From: Lysobacterales bacterium
GTDB taxonomy: Bacteria > Pseudomonadota > Gammaproteobacteria > Xanthomonadales > SZUA-5
DNA: 64,000 bases
Direction of reading: 5' to 3'
NCBI GenBank assembly: GCA_019187485.1
Contig: JABAQR010000016.1
Location: forward strand, 1 to 64,000
Shown: positions 6,810 to 16,294 of the stretch, in pieces
How positions within the stretch are numbered: position 1 is the first letter of the stretch
How the letters are laid out: each line of letters begins with the position of its first letter
Translations under genes and position numbers: made by a program
Notes under the pieces: model-generated
Seen by the model: the letters and a program-made list of their open reading frames with translations, nothing else
Told to the model about the DNA's origin: nothing
Database searches by the model: none

Positions 6810-8603
6810 TCAGACCAGCGCCGCCTCCACGGCGGTGGTCAGCGAGGCCGCGCCCGCGCGCACGCCGGCGGCGTGGGTCAGCGTGCGCGGCAGCAGACGA
6901 TCAAAATAGAAGCCGACCGTCGCCAGCTTCGCGTCACGAAACTCTGCGGTGCCGGTGTAGGACGCGCGAGTCACTGCCTCGGCCTCCCGGGCGAGCAGGT
7001 AGGCGAAGCTCACGTAGCCCGAATAGAAAAGGTAATCGACCGCCGCGGCGCCGATTTCCTCGGCGTTCTGCGCGGCCCTGGTGCCGATCTCGCGGGTCAG
7101 CACCTCCCAGTCCTGCGCATGCCTGGCCACGCTCGTCACCCACGGGGCGATCACCGCGTTGGCGGCCTGGGCGGTGCAGAAAGAGCCGATTTCGCCGAGG
7201 AAATGACGCAGGCCGACGGCCTGCTGGCCCATGATCTTGCGTCCGAGCAGGTCCAGTGCCTGGATCTGGGTGGTGCCCTCGTAGATGCTGGTGATGCGCG
7301 CGTCGCGCAGGAACTGTTCCAGCCCCCACTCGTGGATGTAGCCGTGCCCGCCGAGGATCTGCACGCCGTGGCTGGTGCACTCGATCGCCAGCTCGGTCAG
7401 CATCGCCTTGCTGATCGGCGTCAGGAAGGACAGCAGTTCGTCCGCGCGCTGGCGCACGCTCGCGTCGGGGTGCCTGGAGACCAGGTCCACCTGCAAGGCC
7501 GAGTAGATGCACAGTGCACGACCGGCCTCGGCGCAAGCCTTCTGGGTCATCAACATGCGCCGCACGTCCGGATGCACGATGATCGGGTCGGCAGGTTTGT
7601 CCGGGCGCTTCGGACCCGACAGCGAGCGCATCTGCAAACGGTCTTTCGCGTAGGCCAGCGCGTTCTGGTGCGAGACCTCGATCAGGCCGAGGCCCTGCAC
7701 GCCGACGCCCAGGCGGGCGGTGTTCATCATGGTGAACATCGCGGCCAGGCCGCGGTTCGGCTGGCCGATCATGAAGCCCTCCGCGCCGTCGAAGTTCATC
7801 ACGCAGGTGGCCGAGCCTTTCAGACCCATCTTGTGCTCGATGCTGCCCGCCGCGACCGGGTTGCGCTCGCCGACCGAGCCGTCGCGCGCCACCTGGTACT
7901 TGGGCACGATGAACATGCTGATGCCGCGCGTGCCCGCAGGCGCATCGGGCAGCCTCGCCAGCACCAGGTGGACGATGTTCTTCGACAGGTCATGGTCACC
8001 GGCGGTGATGAAGATCTTGGTGCCGGAAATCCGGTAGCTGCCGTCCGCTGTCGGCTCGGCGCGCGTGCGCAACAGGCCGAGGTCGGATCCGCAATGCGGT
8101 TCGGTCAGGCACATGGTGCCGGTCCAGTCGCCCGAGAGAATGCGCGGGATGAAGACCTCGCGCTGCCATTGCTCGCCGTGGTGGGTGAGCGCGTCGACCG
8201 CGCCGGCGCTGAGCAGCGGATAGGTGCCCCAGGCGACGTTCGCGGATTCGATCATCTCCTTGAAGACGTAGCCTACGCTTTCCGGCATGCCCTGGCCGCC
8301 GTAGGCCGGGTCACCGCACAGTCCGGTCCAGCCGCCCTCGACGAAGCGGTCATAGGCCTCCCGGAAGGCCTTCGGAGTGGTCACCGACTGGCTGGCCTGG
8401 TCGTAGTGGCAGCCTTCGGAGTCGCCGATCGCGTTGGTCGGAGCCAGTACCTGCTCGCAGAACTTCGCGCCTTCCTCGAGGATCGCCTCGATCAGTTCGC
8501 GGCCGTGCTGCTCGCCGCCGGGCAGGGCGGCGTACAGCGCGGTGGCCTCGAAGACGTCGAACAGCACGAAGCGCATATCGGTCTGCGGTGCGGTGTACTT
8601 CAT
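6810..8603 (-). CDS. Acyl-CoA dehydrogenase (FadE-like, with C-terminal extension domain)
   Basis: 597-residue FAD-dependent acyl-CoA dehydrogenase that introduces the alpha-beta double bond in fatty acyl-CoA. Seen are the short N-terminal AcylCoA_DH_N segment, the middle domain with MCLTEPHCGSDLGLL and ISGTKIFITAGDHDL, and the C-terminal helical domain with the catalytic region ITSIYEGTTQIQALDLLGRK, whose Glu is the expected base. About 120 further residues form the extra C-terminal domain typical of the 590-600-residue branch. It lies in a tight minus-strand operon between a lipoprotein gene (27 bp) and rlmM (38 bp), with no other beta-oxidation gene nearby. Substrate chain length cannot be told from sequence. 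Confidence 0.95.
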   Translation of the reverse strand: MKYTAPQTDMRFVLFDVFEATALYAALPGGEQHGRELIEAILEEGAKFCEQVLAPTNAIGDSEGCHYDQASQSVTTPKAFREAYDRFVEGGWTGLCGDPAYGGQGMPESVGYVFKEMIESANVAWGTYPLLSAGAVDALTHHGEQWQREVFIPRILSGDWTGTMCLTEPHCGSDLGLLRTRAEPTADGSYRISGTKIFITAGDHDLSKNIVHLVLARLPDAPAGTRGISMFIVPKYQVARDGSVGERNPVAAGSIEHKMGLKGSATCVMNFDGAEGFMIGQPNRGLAAMFTMMNTARLGVGVQGLGLIEVSHQNALAYAKDRLQMRSLSGPKRPDKPADPIIVHPDVRRMLMTQKACAEAGRALCIYSALQVDLVSRHPDASVRQRADELLSFLTPISKAMLTELAIECTSHGVQILGGHGYIHEWGLEQFLRDARITSIYEGTTQIQALDLLGRKIMGQQAVGLRHFLGEIGSFCTAQAANAVIAPWVTSVARHAQDWEVLTREIGTRAAQNAEEIGAAAVDYLFYSGYVSFAYLLAREAEAVTRASYTGTAEFRDAKLATVGFYFDRLLPRTLTHAAGVRAGAASLTTAVEAALV

Positions 8604-8630
8604 CGGTGGGCCTCTGGGAGTCGCGGTGGG

Positions 8631-9086
8631 TCAGCGGTAGGAGCCAGGCTTGCCCGGGGTCGCGCGCAAGCGACCCTCGTAGCGCAGCGGGAAGCGCACA
8701 TTAGGCGCGGAATACTTGAGTTCGCCCTCCAGCACGTAGGCGAGGCTGCTGTCGGTGGTCAGCGCGGCGAACTGCGGCAGCGCCTCGATGGCGCCGAGGT
8801 CCACGCGCACCACATCGCCGGACACCGGCGGCAGCGACTGCGACAGCTTCTGCATGCCGCGCGCGACCTGCACGCCGTCCAGGTTCAGCGTCCAGTCGAA
8901 GTGCTCCAGGGTGACCGGCATGCTGGCCGGGCTGTCCAGGCGGACGCGCGCCACATAGCGTCCATCGAGAGCCTCGACTTCCTGCATGGACAGGGTCGGC
9001 GGTCCGAGCACACGGCGCGGGCCACCACAGGCGACCAGCAGCAGGACCAGCAGTGTCAGGGCAGTCCAGGAACGGCGATTGCGCAT
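8631..9086 (-). CDS. LEA type 2 (LEA14/WHy-like) lipoprotein
   Basis: 151-residue putative lipoprotein. A signal peptide (MRNRRSWTALTLLVLLLVAC) ends in an LVAC lipobox at Cys20. The rest is one all-beta domain of the LEA14/water-stress-hypersensitive-response type (ARVRLDSPASMPVTLEHFDW, LSQSLPPVSGDVVRVDLG). Such domains occur in periplasmic stress proteins and their molecular role is not settled. The ATG at 9086 is supported by GAGGAG eight bases upstream; a longer frame extends further 5' but lacks this ribosome site and would bury the signal. It lies 11 bp after the MAPEG gene. Confidence 0.85.
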   Translation of the reverse strand: MRNRRSWTALTLLVLLLVACGGPRRVLGPPTLSMQEVEALDGRYVARVRLDSPASMPVTLEHFDWTLNLDGVQVARGMQKLSQSLPPVSGDVVRVDLGAIEALPQFAALTTDSSLAYVLEGELKYSAPNVRFPLRYEGRLRATPGKPGSYR

Positions 9087-9097
9087 CGGTGATCTCC

Positions 9098-9493
9098 TCA
9101 TGCCAGCAGCGGGCGCAGCAACAGATACAGCGACAGGCCGGCAATCGCCAGCCAGCTCAGCAGCACGCCCCAGAAGCGGCCGATGCTGTGGCCGGCGCTT
9201 CCGTTCAGCCCCCAGGCATGCAGCAAACGCGCGACGAGGAGCGTGGCGCCGGCCGCGTGGACGCTCCAGGCGGGCGCACCGCCGGCCTCGACCAGTGCGA
9301 GCAGGATCAGTGCGATCGGCACGTACTCGACGGCATTGGCGTGGATGCGCACACGGCGTTCGAGGGCGTGGTTGCCACCGTTGCCGATGCCGATCTTCTC
9401 GCGCCGACGCAATTCGACCACCCGCCACGCCAGCCACAACAGCAGCAGCGCGCACAGGGCGGCATAGATCGAAGTGATCGCAAACGGGTTCAT
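9098..9493 (-). CDS. MAPEG family inner-membrane protein
   Basis: 131-residue protein with four predicted transmembrane helices: about 6-23, then after ELRRREKIGIGNGGN helices near 50-66, 75-90 and 105-128. The RxxxxIGxGNGGNxxLERRVRIHANAVEYVP pattern is diagnostic of MAPEG proteins (membrane-associated proteins in eicosanoid and glutathione metabolism), which in bacteria include small YecN-like proteins with weak or unknown glutathione transferase activity. The start at 9493 is chosen because the next upstream Met precedes hydrophilic out-of-family sequence. 10 bp separate it from the PhoX-like gene. Confidence 0.9.
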   Translation of the reverse strand: MNPFAITSIYAALCALLLLWLAWRVVELRRREKIGIGNGGNHALERRVRIHANAVEYVPIALILLALVEAGGAPAWSVHAAGATLLVARLLHAWGLNGSAGHSIGRFWGVLLSWLAIAGLSLYLLLRPLLA

Positions 9494-9503
9494 GCTGGTT
9501 CTC

Positions 9504-10880
9504 TCATTGCGAAAGCCATTCTTCCCAGGGACCGGTGATCGCCACGGTGAATCCTGGACGGTAGACGTTCGCGAACAGCCAGCGCCCGTCGGGCGACACG
9601 CAGCATCCGGCCCACTCGGCGGCCCCGTAGTCGACACCGTCGATGTGCGTGTCGTTCTCGGCGATCGTCAGCAGGCGGCCATCGCGACCCAGCCACTTGA
9701 GGCGCTGGCGCTGCCGAATCTTGCTGTCCTCGCAGATCACCATGCCCTCGCCGGGGCCTTCGGCGAGATTGTCCGGATAGTCCATTCCTTCGCGGTCGCC
9801 GACCTCGTACATCAGTTGCAGCAGCGATTCGCGCGGGTCGTAACGCCACACCTGGCCACCGCCGGCGTCGCCCCCGGAGGTGGATGTGAACCAGATGCCG
9901 TCGCTGCGCGCCAGGCAACCCTCCAGGCGCAGCAGCCGTGAGCCACCCGCCGCCAGGCCCTGCATCACCACGCCGCCCTGATCGCGGGTGCCGGGTGAGT
10001 GGCCGCGCATCGGCTCGGCGATCGGTACCCAGTGGGTGCGCCAGCTCTGGCCGCTGCGCAGCCCGCGACGCAGATCCGGCCCACCTTCGGCGGCCAGCAT
10101 CTCGAGCGCGCCGCCGGCTGCGAGATCGCCACGCACGCGCGGCGTGTAGCGATAGAACCCGGAGACCTCATCGCGGTCTTCGGTCAGGTAGGCCTGCCCG
10201 GTCGCAGCGTCGATCGCCGCGGCTTCCTTGCGAAACAGGCCCATGTCCTCGATCGGTCGCGCCGGCCCACCTGTGATCCCCGGAACTTCGAAAGCCAAGC
10301 CGTGCGGTCGCCGCAGCGCACGGTCCGGACGGTGCTGGTCCGGGCGCACCTGATCGCGATCGATGACGATTTCCTCGCAGCTGATCCAGCTTCCCCAGGG
10401 GGTGACGCCGCCGGCGCAGTTGGCGAGTGTGCCGGTCAGCGCCGCCTCGGCGTGCACCAGCTTTTCGGCCGCCGTATCCAGATGCAGGCGTACACAGCCG
10501 CCGCCGCAGAGCGGATCCCAGGCGCCATCGCCCGGCGCGAAGCGGGCACTTGCGTCGACGATCTCGTGGTTGCGGATCAGGGTCAGGACCGAGCCCTGTG
10601 CGCGCACAATGCCCATGCCGTCGGCGTTCGCCGGGATGCGGCCACCGCCGGCCAGCGCTTCGCCCGTCCAGCCGAAGGTGAAGTAGCGGAATCCCGGCGG
10701 CAGTCGGAGCAGCGGCAGTCCGGTAGTGGCGTCGCGCGCCGGTCGCAGGCCTGGCGCGGTCGCCGACGCGCGCGCCGACGGTCGCGCACAGCCCACGGTC
10801 GCGCCGAGCCCGCCGACCAGCGCGGGCCACAGGCCCAGTTGCACGGCATGGCGCAGGAATCGGCGGCGGGATCCGGGCAT
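9504..10880 (-). CDS. PhoX family phosphatase-like protein (DUF839), Tat substrate
   Basis: 458-residue secreted protein. The N-terminus has a twin-arginine-like motif (SRRRFLRHAVQLG) and hydrophobic stretch ending near VGCARPSA, as in PhoX alkaline phosphatases, which fold with cofactors and leave through Tat. DUF839 blocks include LTLIRNHE, CAGGVTPWGSWISCEE, YLTEDRDEVSGFYRY and AEWAGCCVSPDGRWLF. PhoX proper is a Ca/Fe phosphomonoesterase; many DUF839 proteins are uncharacterised, so activity is not certain. It is the first gene of a five-gene minus-strand operon with spacings of 10-38 bp. The start at 10880 is chosen for the Tat signal. Confidence 0.9.
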   Translation of the reverse strand: MPGSRRRFLRHAVQLGLWPALVGGLGATVGCARPSARASATAPGLRPARDATTGLPLLRLPPGFRYFTFGWTGEALAGGGRIPANADGMGIVRAQGSVLTLIRNHEIVDASARFAPGDGAWDPLCGGGCVRLHLDTAAEKLVHAEAALTGTLANCAGGVTPWGSWISCEEIVIDRDQVRPDQHRPDRALRRPHGLAFEVPGITGGPARPIEDMGLFRKEAAAIDAATGQAYLTEDRDEVSGFYRYTPRVRGDLAAGGALEMLAAEGGPDLRRGLRSGQSWRTHWVPIAEPMRGHSPGTRDQGGVVMQGLAAGGSRLLRLEGCLARSDGIWFTSTSGGDAGGGQVWRYDPRESLLQLMYEVGDREGMDYPDNLAEGPGEGMVICEDSKIRQRQRLKWLGRDGRLLTIAENDTHIDGVDYGAAEWAGCCVSPDGRWLFANVYRPGFTVAITGPWEEWLSQ

Positions 10881-11234
10881 CGTCGGGGTACATGCGGGTG
10901 GGCACGGGAGCATGCCAGAAGCTTGGCGCAGCGGCGGCTGGACGCTGCTGGCCGCCGGTCCGGCTGCATCCGTCATCCACGAAGACCCCGGACCCGACGG
11001 CAAGCGACCGAGCGTCTACAGCCACGGCTTCGGACCCGGGCGCGGCCCGCGCGGGCGGTGCGTCGGCGCAATGCAACAAAAATGAAACTAACGCATTGTT
11101 CTGCAAAGATTTTAGCTTTGCGGCGGAGAGGCCGGCGCAACATGACTTAAGCGGGCTACTTCGGTTATGATTTGGTTAAGCCTGCACCCGGAGGGGGTGC
11201 ATGGTCTTCATCCATACCGGTTATCGAGGTACTC
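10881..11234. other. Divergent intergenic region with candidate promoter for the 11235 receptor gene
   Basis: 354 bases without a gene between the PhoX-like operon (leftward) and a TonB receptor gene (rightward). The part from 11080 to 11180 is notably AT-rich for this DNA. A plausible plus-strand promoter is ATGACT (11142-11147), 18 bases, TATGAT (11166-11171), about 60 bases before the receptor ATG. I see no clear promoter for the leftward operon. Confidence 0.45.
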
Positions 11235-14093
11235 ATGAAAGTCAAACCGTTTCCCGCGCGACACCCGTTGACGCTGGCCCTGGGCGCCCTGCTGGCGGCG
11301 TCGTTCCTGCAACCCGTGTATGCGCAGGACGATGAAGACAAGGAAGACAAGACCAAGAGCGAACAGGAGGCGGTCGACGAAATGGAGCCCGTGGTCGTCA
11401 CCGGCTCGCTGATCCAGCGCCACGGCTTCGACACGGTCTCCCCGGTGCAGGTGATCACCTCGGACGTGAGCGCGACCACCGGCCAGCTCGACACGACCAC
11501 CATCCTGCAATCGACCAGCGTCGCCTCGGGTTCGACCCAGATCAGCAACCAGTTTTCCGGATTCGTGGTCGAAGGCGGCAACGGCGTGCAGACGCTCTCG
11601 CTGCGCGGCCTCGGCGCCAACCGCACACTGGTCCTGCTCGACGGACGTCGTCCGGGTCCCGCCGGCACGCGCGGCCAGGTCGGTGCGTTCGACCTCAACG
11701 TGATGCCCACGGTGATCCTGCAGCGCGCCGAAATCCTCAAGGATGGCGGCGGCTCGATCTACGGTTCCGACGCGGTGGCGGGCGTGGTCAACCTGATCAC
11801 GCGCAAGTCCATTGATCGCACCGAACTCAGCGTCGACACCAATCTGCCCTTCGACGGCGGCGGTGAGCGCATCAATATTTCCGGCGCGACCGGCTGGAAC
11901 TTCGACAACGGCAGCGTGGTCGCTGCGTTCCAGGCCTACCGCCAGGAACCGTTGAAGGTTGGTGATCGCGACTTCTTCGAATGCCCGCGCGATCTGGTCC
12001 GCGGCCCCAACGGCAACCTGATCGACCGCGAAGACCGCTCGATCACCGCAGGCACGCCGCTCGGTGGCTGCAACAACCTGTACGCCAACACCGTGCTCGC
12101 CGGCGCAACGCGCTACGTGCCGTCCCCCGACGGCACGACGGTGGGCCCGTTGCCCGGCTATCGCCCGCGCCGCAACGCCAATGCCACCGCCACCAGCGCG
12201 GCCTTCTACGAGGATGTGCTGAACTTCGATTTCTTCGGCGACGCGCACATCTTCTCCGAGCAGCAGCGCACCAGCGTGTACGCTGGCGCCGACTTCACCT
12301 TCGGCAATGTCGCCTGGGAAGGTCAGTTCCTGTACAACAACCGCGAGACTTCCTCCGAGCGCTTCCGTCAGTTCTTCCCGGTGGTCAGCGGCACGGCGGC
12401 CGGTCTCCCGGCGCGCGTGCAGCCGGTCATGCCGTTCCGCTCGAATCAGGAAATCGACGTCGACTACTACTATCTGGCCTCCGGTTTCAGTGGTGGCTTC
12501 GGCGACACCAGCTGGTCCTGGCGTCTGGACACCACCTACTCGCGTTCGGACGGCGACTACACCGTTCTCAGCATCGCGCGCGACCTCACCGGCGATCTCA
12601 ACGTCGACCGCAACGGTGGCGGCACGCCGGTCAACTATTTCGATCCACGCTTCCTGAGTGGCACCGCGATCGACGAGCTGCAGGCCGCGGTCGGCGCCGT
12701 CCACACCGGCAACACCGTCTACTCGCAGATGGTGGCGACCGGCACGGCTACCGGTGAGTTGTTCGAAACCGGCGCGGGTGTGGCTTCCGGTGCCTTCGGC
12801 GCCGAGTTCCGCCGCCTCGAGATCGACGACAACCCGAGTGACCTTGAGCGCACCGGTGGACTGTGGGGCCAGAGTTCGGCCACCGGCACCGAGGGCGACG
12901 ACGACGTGTCCGAGCTGTTCGGCGAAGTGGAAATTCCGCTGCTCGCGGGTCTGCCGGGGGTGGAACAACTGACCTTCAACAGCTCGGCCCGCCTGTTCAA
13001 GTACGACACGGTGGAAGATTCCGATCATGTGTGGAAGGTGGGTCTGGGCTGGCAGGTCGTGCCCTCGGTGCGCCTGCGCGCCACCAACGGCACGTCCTAC
13101 CGCGCACCGGGCCTGTACGAGTTGTTCCTCGGCGACCAGACCGCCTTCGTCGGCCAGCTCGCCGTCGACCCGTGCATCGACTGGGGCAACAGCTCGAACC
13201 CGAACATCCAGCGCAATTGCGCGGCCGCGGGCATCCCGCGGGATTACTCGGGCGCCGGCTCTTCGGCCACCATCGTCACCGGCGGCGGTCTGGGCGTGGT
13301 TCGTCCGGAGCGTTCGCGGGCGTTCACCGCCGGCCTGGTGCTCACGCCGGAAGAGGCGGGCCTCAGCATCTCGGTCGATTACTTCAAGATCGAAGTCAAC
13401 GACCAGATCAGCCAGCTCGGTGGCGCCGCGATCGTCGGCAGTTGCTACTCGCTGCCGAACTTCCCGAATGCCTTCTGCGGCCTGTTCGACCGCGCCTCCG
13501 GCACCGCGGACAACCCGTACAACATCACCGAGATCCGCGATTCGTACCTCAACATCAACCGCCAGGTGGTGCGCGGTTACGACCTCAACCTGCGTTGGGA
13601 TCGCGAGTTCGCTTTCGGCAAGATCGACGTCGAGTCGCAGTTCACCTACACGATGGAAGACGTGGAACAGCTGTTCGACAGCAGCCAGGAGAGCGGCTAC
13701 GACACCAACGACCTGAACGGCATCATCAGCCGCCCGGAGCTGGTGGGCAACATCCGCACCGGACTGACCCGCGGCGACTTTACCTACACCTGGGGCATGC
13801 GCTACGTCGGCGACACCGAGAACTTCACCTTCACGCAGCCGGCCAGCTACTTCGGCAACGCGAACCCGGTCTACGACTTCCAGGCCGGCGCCCGCACGTA
13901 TCACAGCTTCTCGGTGCAGTACCGCACCGACGATTGGGATGTGCTGCTGGGTGTGGATAACCTGTTCGACAAGGCGCCGCCGGATATCTCCACCGGGGTG
14001 GGTTCCACCCGGTACGGCACCATTCCGGCATTCGCCACGCAGTACGACTGGTACGGCCGTTCCTTCTTCGGTCGTTTCAGCTACCGCTTCTGA
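11235..14093 (+). CDS. TonB-dependent receptor
   Basis: 952-residue outer-membrane receptor for energised uptake. A signal peptide (about 1-31, cleaved after PVYA) leads to an acidic spacer, a TonB-box-like MEPVVVTGS, a plug domain with LSLRGLGANRTLVLLDGRR and the conserved AEILKDGGGSIYGSDAVAGVVN block, and a 22-strand beta-barrel ending in an aromatic Phe (GRFSYRF). It belongs to the large receptors expanded in this order, often used for peptides or glycans; the substrate is unknown. ATG 11235 is chosen because GAGGT lies five bases upstream and the signal peptide starts there. It is paralogous to the receptor at 16706, and the S9 peptidase between them suggests peptide uptake (inference). 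Confidence 0.95.
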   Translation: MKVKPFPARHPLTLALGALLAASFLQPVYAQDDEDKEDKTKSEQEAVDEMEPVVVTGSLIQRHGFDTVSPVQVITSDVSATTGQLDTTTILQSTSVASGSTQISNQFSGFVVEGGNGVQTLSLRGLGANRTLVLLDGRRPGPAGTRGQVGAFDLNVMPTVILQRAEILKDGGGSIYGSDAVAGVVNLITRKSIDRTELSVDTNLPFDGGGERINISGATGWNFDNGSVVAAFQAYRQEPLKVGDRDFFECPRDLVRGPNGNLIDREDRSITAGTPLGGCNNLYANTVLAGATRYVPSPDGTTVGPLPGYRPRRNANATATSAAFYEDVLNFDFFGDAHIFSEQQRTSVYAGADFTFGNVAWEGQFLYNNRETSSERFRQFFPVVSGTAAGLPARVQPVMPFRSNQEIDVDYYYLASGFSGGFGDTSWSWRLDTTYSRSDGDYTVLSIARDLTGDLNVDRNGGGTPVNYFDPRFLSGTAIDELQAAVGAVHTGNTVYSQMVATGTATGELFETGAGVASGAFGAEFRRLEIDDNPSDLERTGGLWGQSSATGTEGDDDVSELFGEVEIPLLAGLPGVEQLTFNSSARLFKYDTVEDSDHVWKVGLGWQVVPSVRLRATNGTSYRAPGLYELFLGDQTAFVGQLAVDPCIDWGNSSNPNIQRNCAAAGIPRDYSGAGSSATIVTGGGLGVVRPERSRAFTAGLVLTPEEAGLSISVDYFKIEVNDQISQLGGAAIVGSCYSLPNFPNAFCGLFDRASGTADNPYNITEIRDSYLNINRQVVRGYDLNLRWDREFAFGKIDVESQFTYTMEDVEQLFDSSQESGYDTNDLNGIISRPELVGNIRTGLTRGDFTYTWGMRYVGDTENFTFTQPASYFGNANPVYDFQAGARTYHSFSVQYRTDDWDVLLGVDNLFDKAPPDISTGVGSTRYGTIPAFATQYDWYGRSFFGRFSYRF

Positions 14094-14110
14094 GCGACAC
14101 GCTCGGGGTG

Positions 14111-14146
14111 ACGACGACGGCCGGGACCTCCCGGCCGTCGTCGTTT
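14111..14146 (+). terminator. Rho-independent terminator after TonB receptor gene
   Basis: A perfect 15-bp inverted repeat (ACGACGACGGCCGGG, loop ACCT, CCCGGCCGTCGTCGT) lies 17 bases after the receptor stop and is followed by a short T run. It is a strong GC-rich hairpin. Confidence 0.8.
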
Positions 14147-14154
14147 CCGAGGCA

Positions 14155-14193
14155 GGCATTTGGGACAGGCATTCGGGGCAGGCATTCGGGGCA
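14155..14193. repeat. Three 13-bp tandem repeats
   Basis: GGCATTTGGGACA, then GGCATTCGGGGCA twice, followed by a partial fourth unit. They lie between the receptor terminator and the S9 peptidase gene. A short direct-repeat array that could vary in copy number; no function visible. Confidence 0.8.
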
Positions 14194-14275
14194 GGCGATG
14201 CCCTGCACCGCCACGCCATCCCGGATGGGTTGGCGCTATAACGCCGGACGACCGCACTTCCCGCTGGAGGCTTCG

Positions 14276-16294
14276 ATGTACACCAGGATTTTCGCCGCAC
14301 TGGCCTTGCTGGCCGCCGCAACGATGGTCGGCGCCGAACCCATCCCGATCGAACAACTGGCGCGCATGCCGAGCCTGCAATCGGTTTCCATGAGTTCGGA
14401 CGGCAAGCATCTGATCGCGCTCGCGGGCAAGCCGGACGCGGAGGAGTTCGACACCGTCCTCGCCACTTGGGACCTGGAGAAGCTGGACCGCGCCCCGAAG
14501 ACCACGGCCTCCGGCGACCGCATGAAGTTCATCAACGCGATCGCACTGAAGGCCGGGCACTTCCTGGTCGTGGCCCGTCAGGAATGGACCGGCGAGCTCG
14601 CCGGTTGCGGCGAAGGCCGCAGCACCGGATCGACCAAGACCTTCGTCACCAAGATCTATCTCAGCGATGTCGAGCACAGCAAATTCGAAGTGGCTTTCGC
14701 GGACAAAAGCCGCGATATCGGCATCAGCGAGAACACGCGGCGATGCCTGGAACTGGCCGGCAGCGCGCGTCTGGTGGAGCCGCTGCCGCTGGATCCCGAT
14801 CGCGTGATCATCGCGCAGCTCGACACCGCGCGCTTTCGCGACACCTACTACCGCTACAACCTGCGCACCCACGAGAGCGAGCTGCTGTTCCGTGCCACCG
14901 GGCGGTCCTCGCCCGGTCTGTTCGACCCGCGCACGGGGGACGTGCTCACGCGCACGCAACTGGAGCCGATCGAGGGCGGCGAGTACGAACAGCGGATCCT
15001 GATCCTGGATGCCGAGTCCGGGGAATTCGAAATCCAGCCGGCGCTGACCACCCGGCTTGCCGATCGCTACACGGTCGAGATCGTCGGTCGCGATGAGGAG
15101 AGCGGCAAGTTCTACGTGCTGACGGACCTCAAGTCGGATCATGTGCAGGCCATGCTCTACGACGCGAAGGCCAAGACCTTCGATCCGGAGCCGCTGGTCA
15201 CGCACCCGCAGTTTTCGATTGGCCGTCTGCTGCTGGGTACCCGCAAGAGCGATTTCAACCAGGTCATCGGCTTCACCGTGAACGCGGCAAGTCCGCAAAC
15301 CACCTGGTTGGAACCGCGCCTGCGCGCGATCGCCGAGGGCCTCAAGAAGGGCTATCCCGGGATGGACGTTGCCATTCTTGGCTACACCGACGCGCGCGAT
15401 CGGGTGTTGTTCAGTACCGAGAGCAACCGTCACCCGCCCGCTTACCATCTGTTGCTCGACGGCAAGCAGGTCAAGGCGCTCGGTGCCGAGCGCACCGGCA
15501 TCGATCCGAACAGCATCGGCGAGCAGCGCTGGGTAAGCTACAAAGCGCGGGATGGCCTCAAGATCCCCGCCCTGCTCGATCTGCCGCCTGGCTGGAAGAA
15601 GGGCGATGCCGCGCTGCCGGCGGTCATCCACCCGCACGGCGGACCGTGGGCGCGCGATTTCGGTGGCTGGGATGCTCCCGGTTGGGTGCCATTCCTCACA
15701 TCGCGCGGCTACGCCGTGCTGCGTCCGCAGTATCGCGGGTCGTCGGGATTGGGACGCGCGCTGTGGCTGGCCGGCGACGCCGAGTGGGGGCAGAAGATGC
15801 AGGACGACAAGGACGACGGCGCCGCCTGGCTGGTCGCGCAGGGCATCGCCGATCCGCAGCGCCTGCACATCTTCGGGTACTCCTACGGCGGCTTCGCGGC
15901 CGCCGCCGCCGCGGTGCGCCCGCACAGCCCTTATCGGTGCGCCATCGCCGGAGCCCCGGTGACCGATCTGGCGCGGCTCGGCGTGAGCTGGAGCGAAAAC
16001 CGCGTTCAACGGATCCTGCAGGGCCGGACCGTGACCGGCATGGATCCCATGAAGCACACCGGCCAGGCCAACATTCCGATCCTCCTGTATGTCGGCGATC
16101 GCGATGTGCGCACGCCCGCCTTCCACGCGCGCGACTACTACCGCGCGGTCAAAGGCAGGGTGCCGGCCCGTTTCGAACTGATTCCCGACATGCCGCACAG
16201 CCTGCCCTGGTATCCGCGCCACCATCGGCAGACGCTGGAGTTGATCGAGGACTTTCTCGGTGGACCGTGCGCGGCCGCGACAGACCCCGACTGA
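14276..16294 (+). CDS. S9 family prolyl oligopeptidase-like peptidase, exported
   Basis: 672-residue secreted serine peptidase with a signal peptide (about 1-20, cleavage near VGA). A seven-bladed beta-propeller (about 30-400) precedes an alpha/beta-hydrolase domain with nucleophile Ser536 in GYSYGG, Asp610 in GDRDVRTP and His641 in MPHSL. This is the S9 fold of dipeptidyl/acylaminoacyl peptidases, which release short peptides in the periplasm. GGAGG lies seven bases before the ATG at 14276; a longer frame upstream would run through the 13-bp repeats. Its place between two TonB receptors suggests handling of imported peptides. Confidence 0.93.
   Translation: MYTRIFAALALLAAATMVGAEPIPIEQLARMPSLQSVSMSSDGKHLIALAGKPDAEEFDTVLATWDLEKLDRAPKTTASGDRMKFINAIALKAGHFLVVARQEWTGELAGCGEGRSTGSTKTFVTKIYLSDVEHSKFEVAFADKSRDIGISENTRRCLELAGSARLVEPLPLDPDRVIIAQLDTARFRDTYYRYNLRTHESELLFRATGRSSPGLFDPRTGDVLTRTQLEPIEGGEYEQRILILDAESGEFEIQPALTTRLADRYTVEIVGRDEESGKFYVLTDLKSDHVQAMLYDAKAKTFDPEPLVTHPQFSIGRLLLGTRKSDFNQVIGFTVNAASPQTTWLEPRLRAIAEGLKKGYPGMDVAILGYTDARDRVLFSTESNRHPPAYHLLLDGKQVKALGAERTGIDPNSIGEQRWVSYKARDGLKIPALLDLPPGWKKGDAALPAVIHPHGGPWARDFGGWDAPGWVPFLTSRGYAVLRPQYRGSSGLGRALWLAGDAEWGQKMQDDKDDGAAWLVAQGIADPQRLHIFGYSYGGFAAAAAAVRPHSPYRCAIAGAPVTDLARLGVSWSENRVQRILQGRTVTGMDPMKHTGQANIPILLYVGDRDVRTPAFHARDYYRAVKGRVPARFELIPDMPHSLPWYPRHHRQTLELIEDFLGGPCAAATDPD

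Noticed and set aside
6561-9092. Long open frame (843 codons) on the plus strand
   Set aside because: It lies antisense to the acyl-CoA dehydrogenase and rlmM, has an Arg/Ala/His-rich composition typical of antisense GC-rich DNA and no recognisable domain.
11208-14321. Minus-strand open frame of 1037 codons across the TonB receptor gene
   Set aside because: Shadow of a clear receptor gene; no ribosome site, signal or domain.
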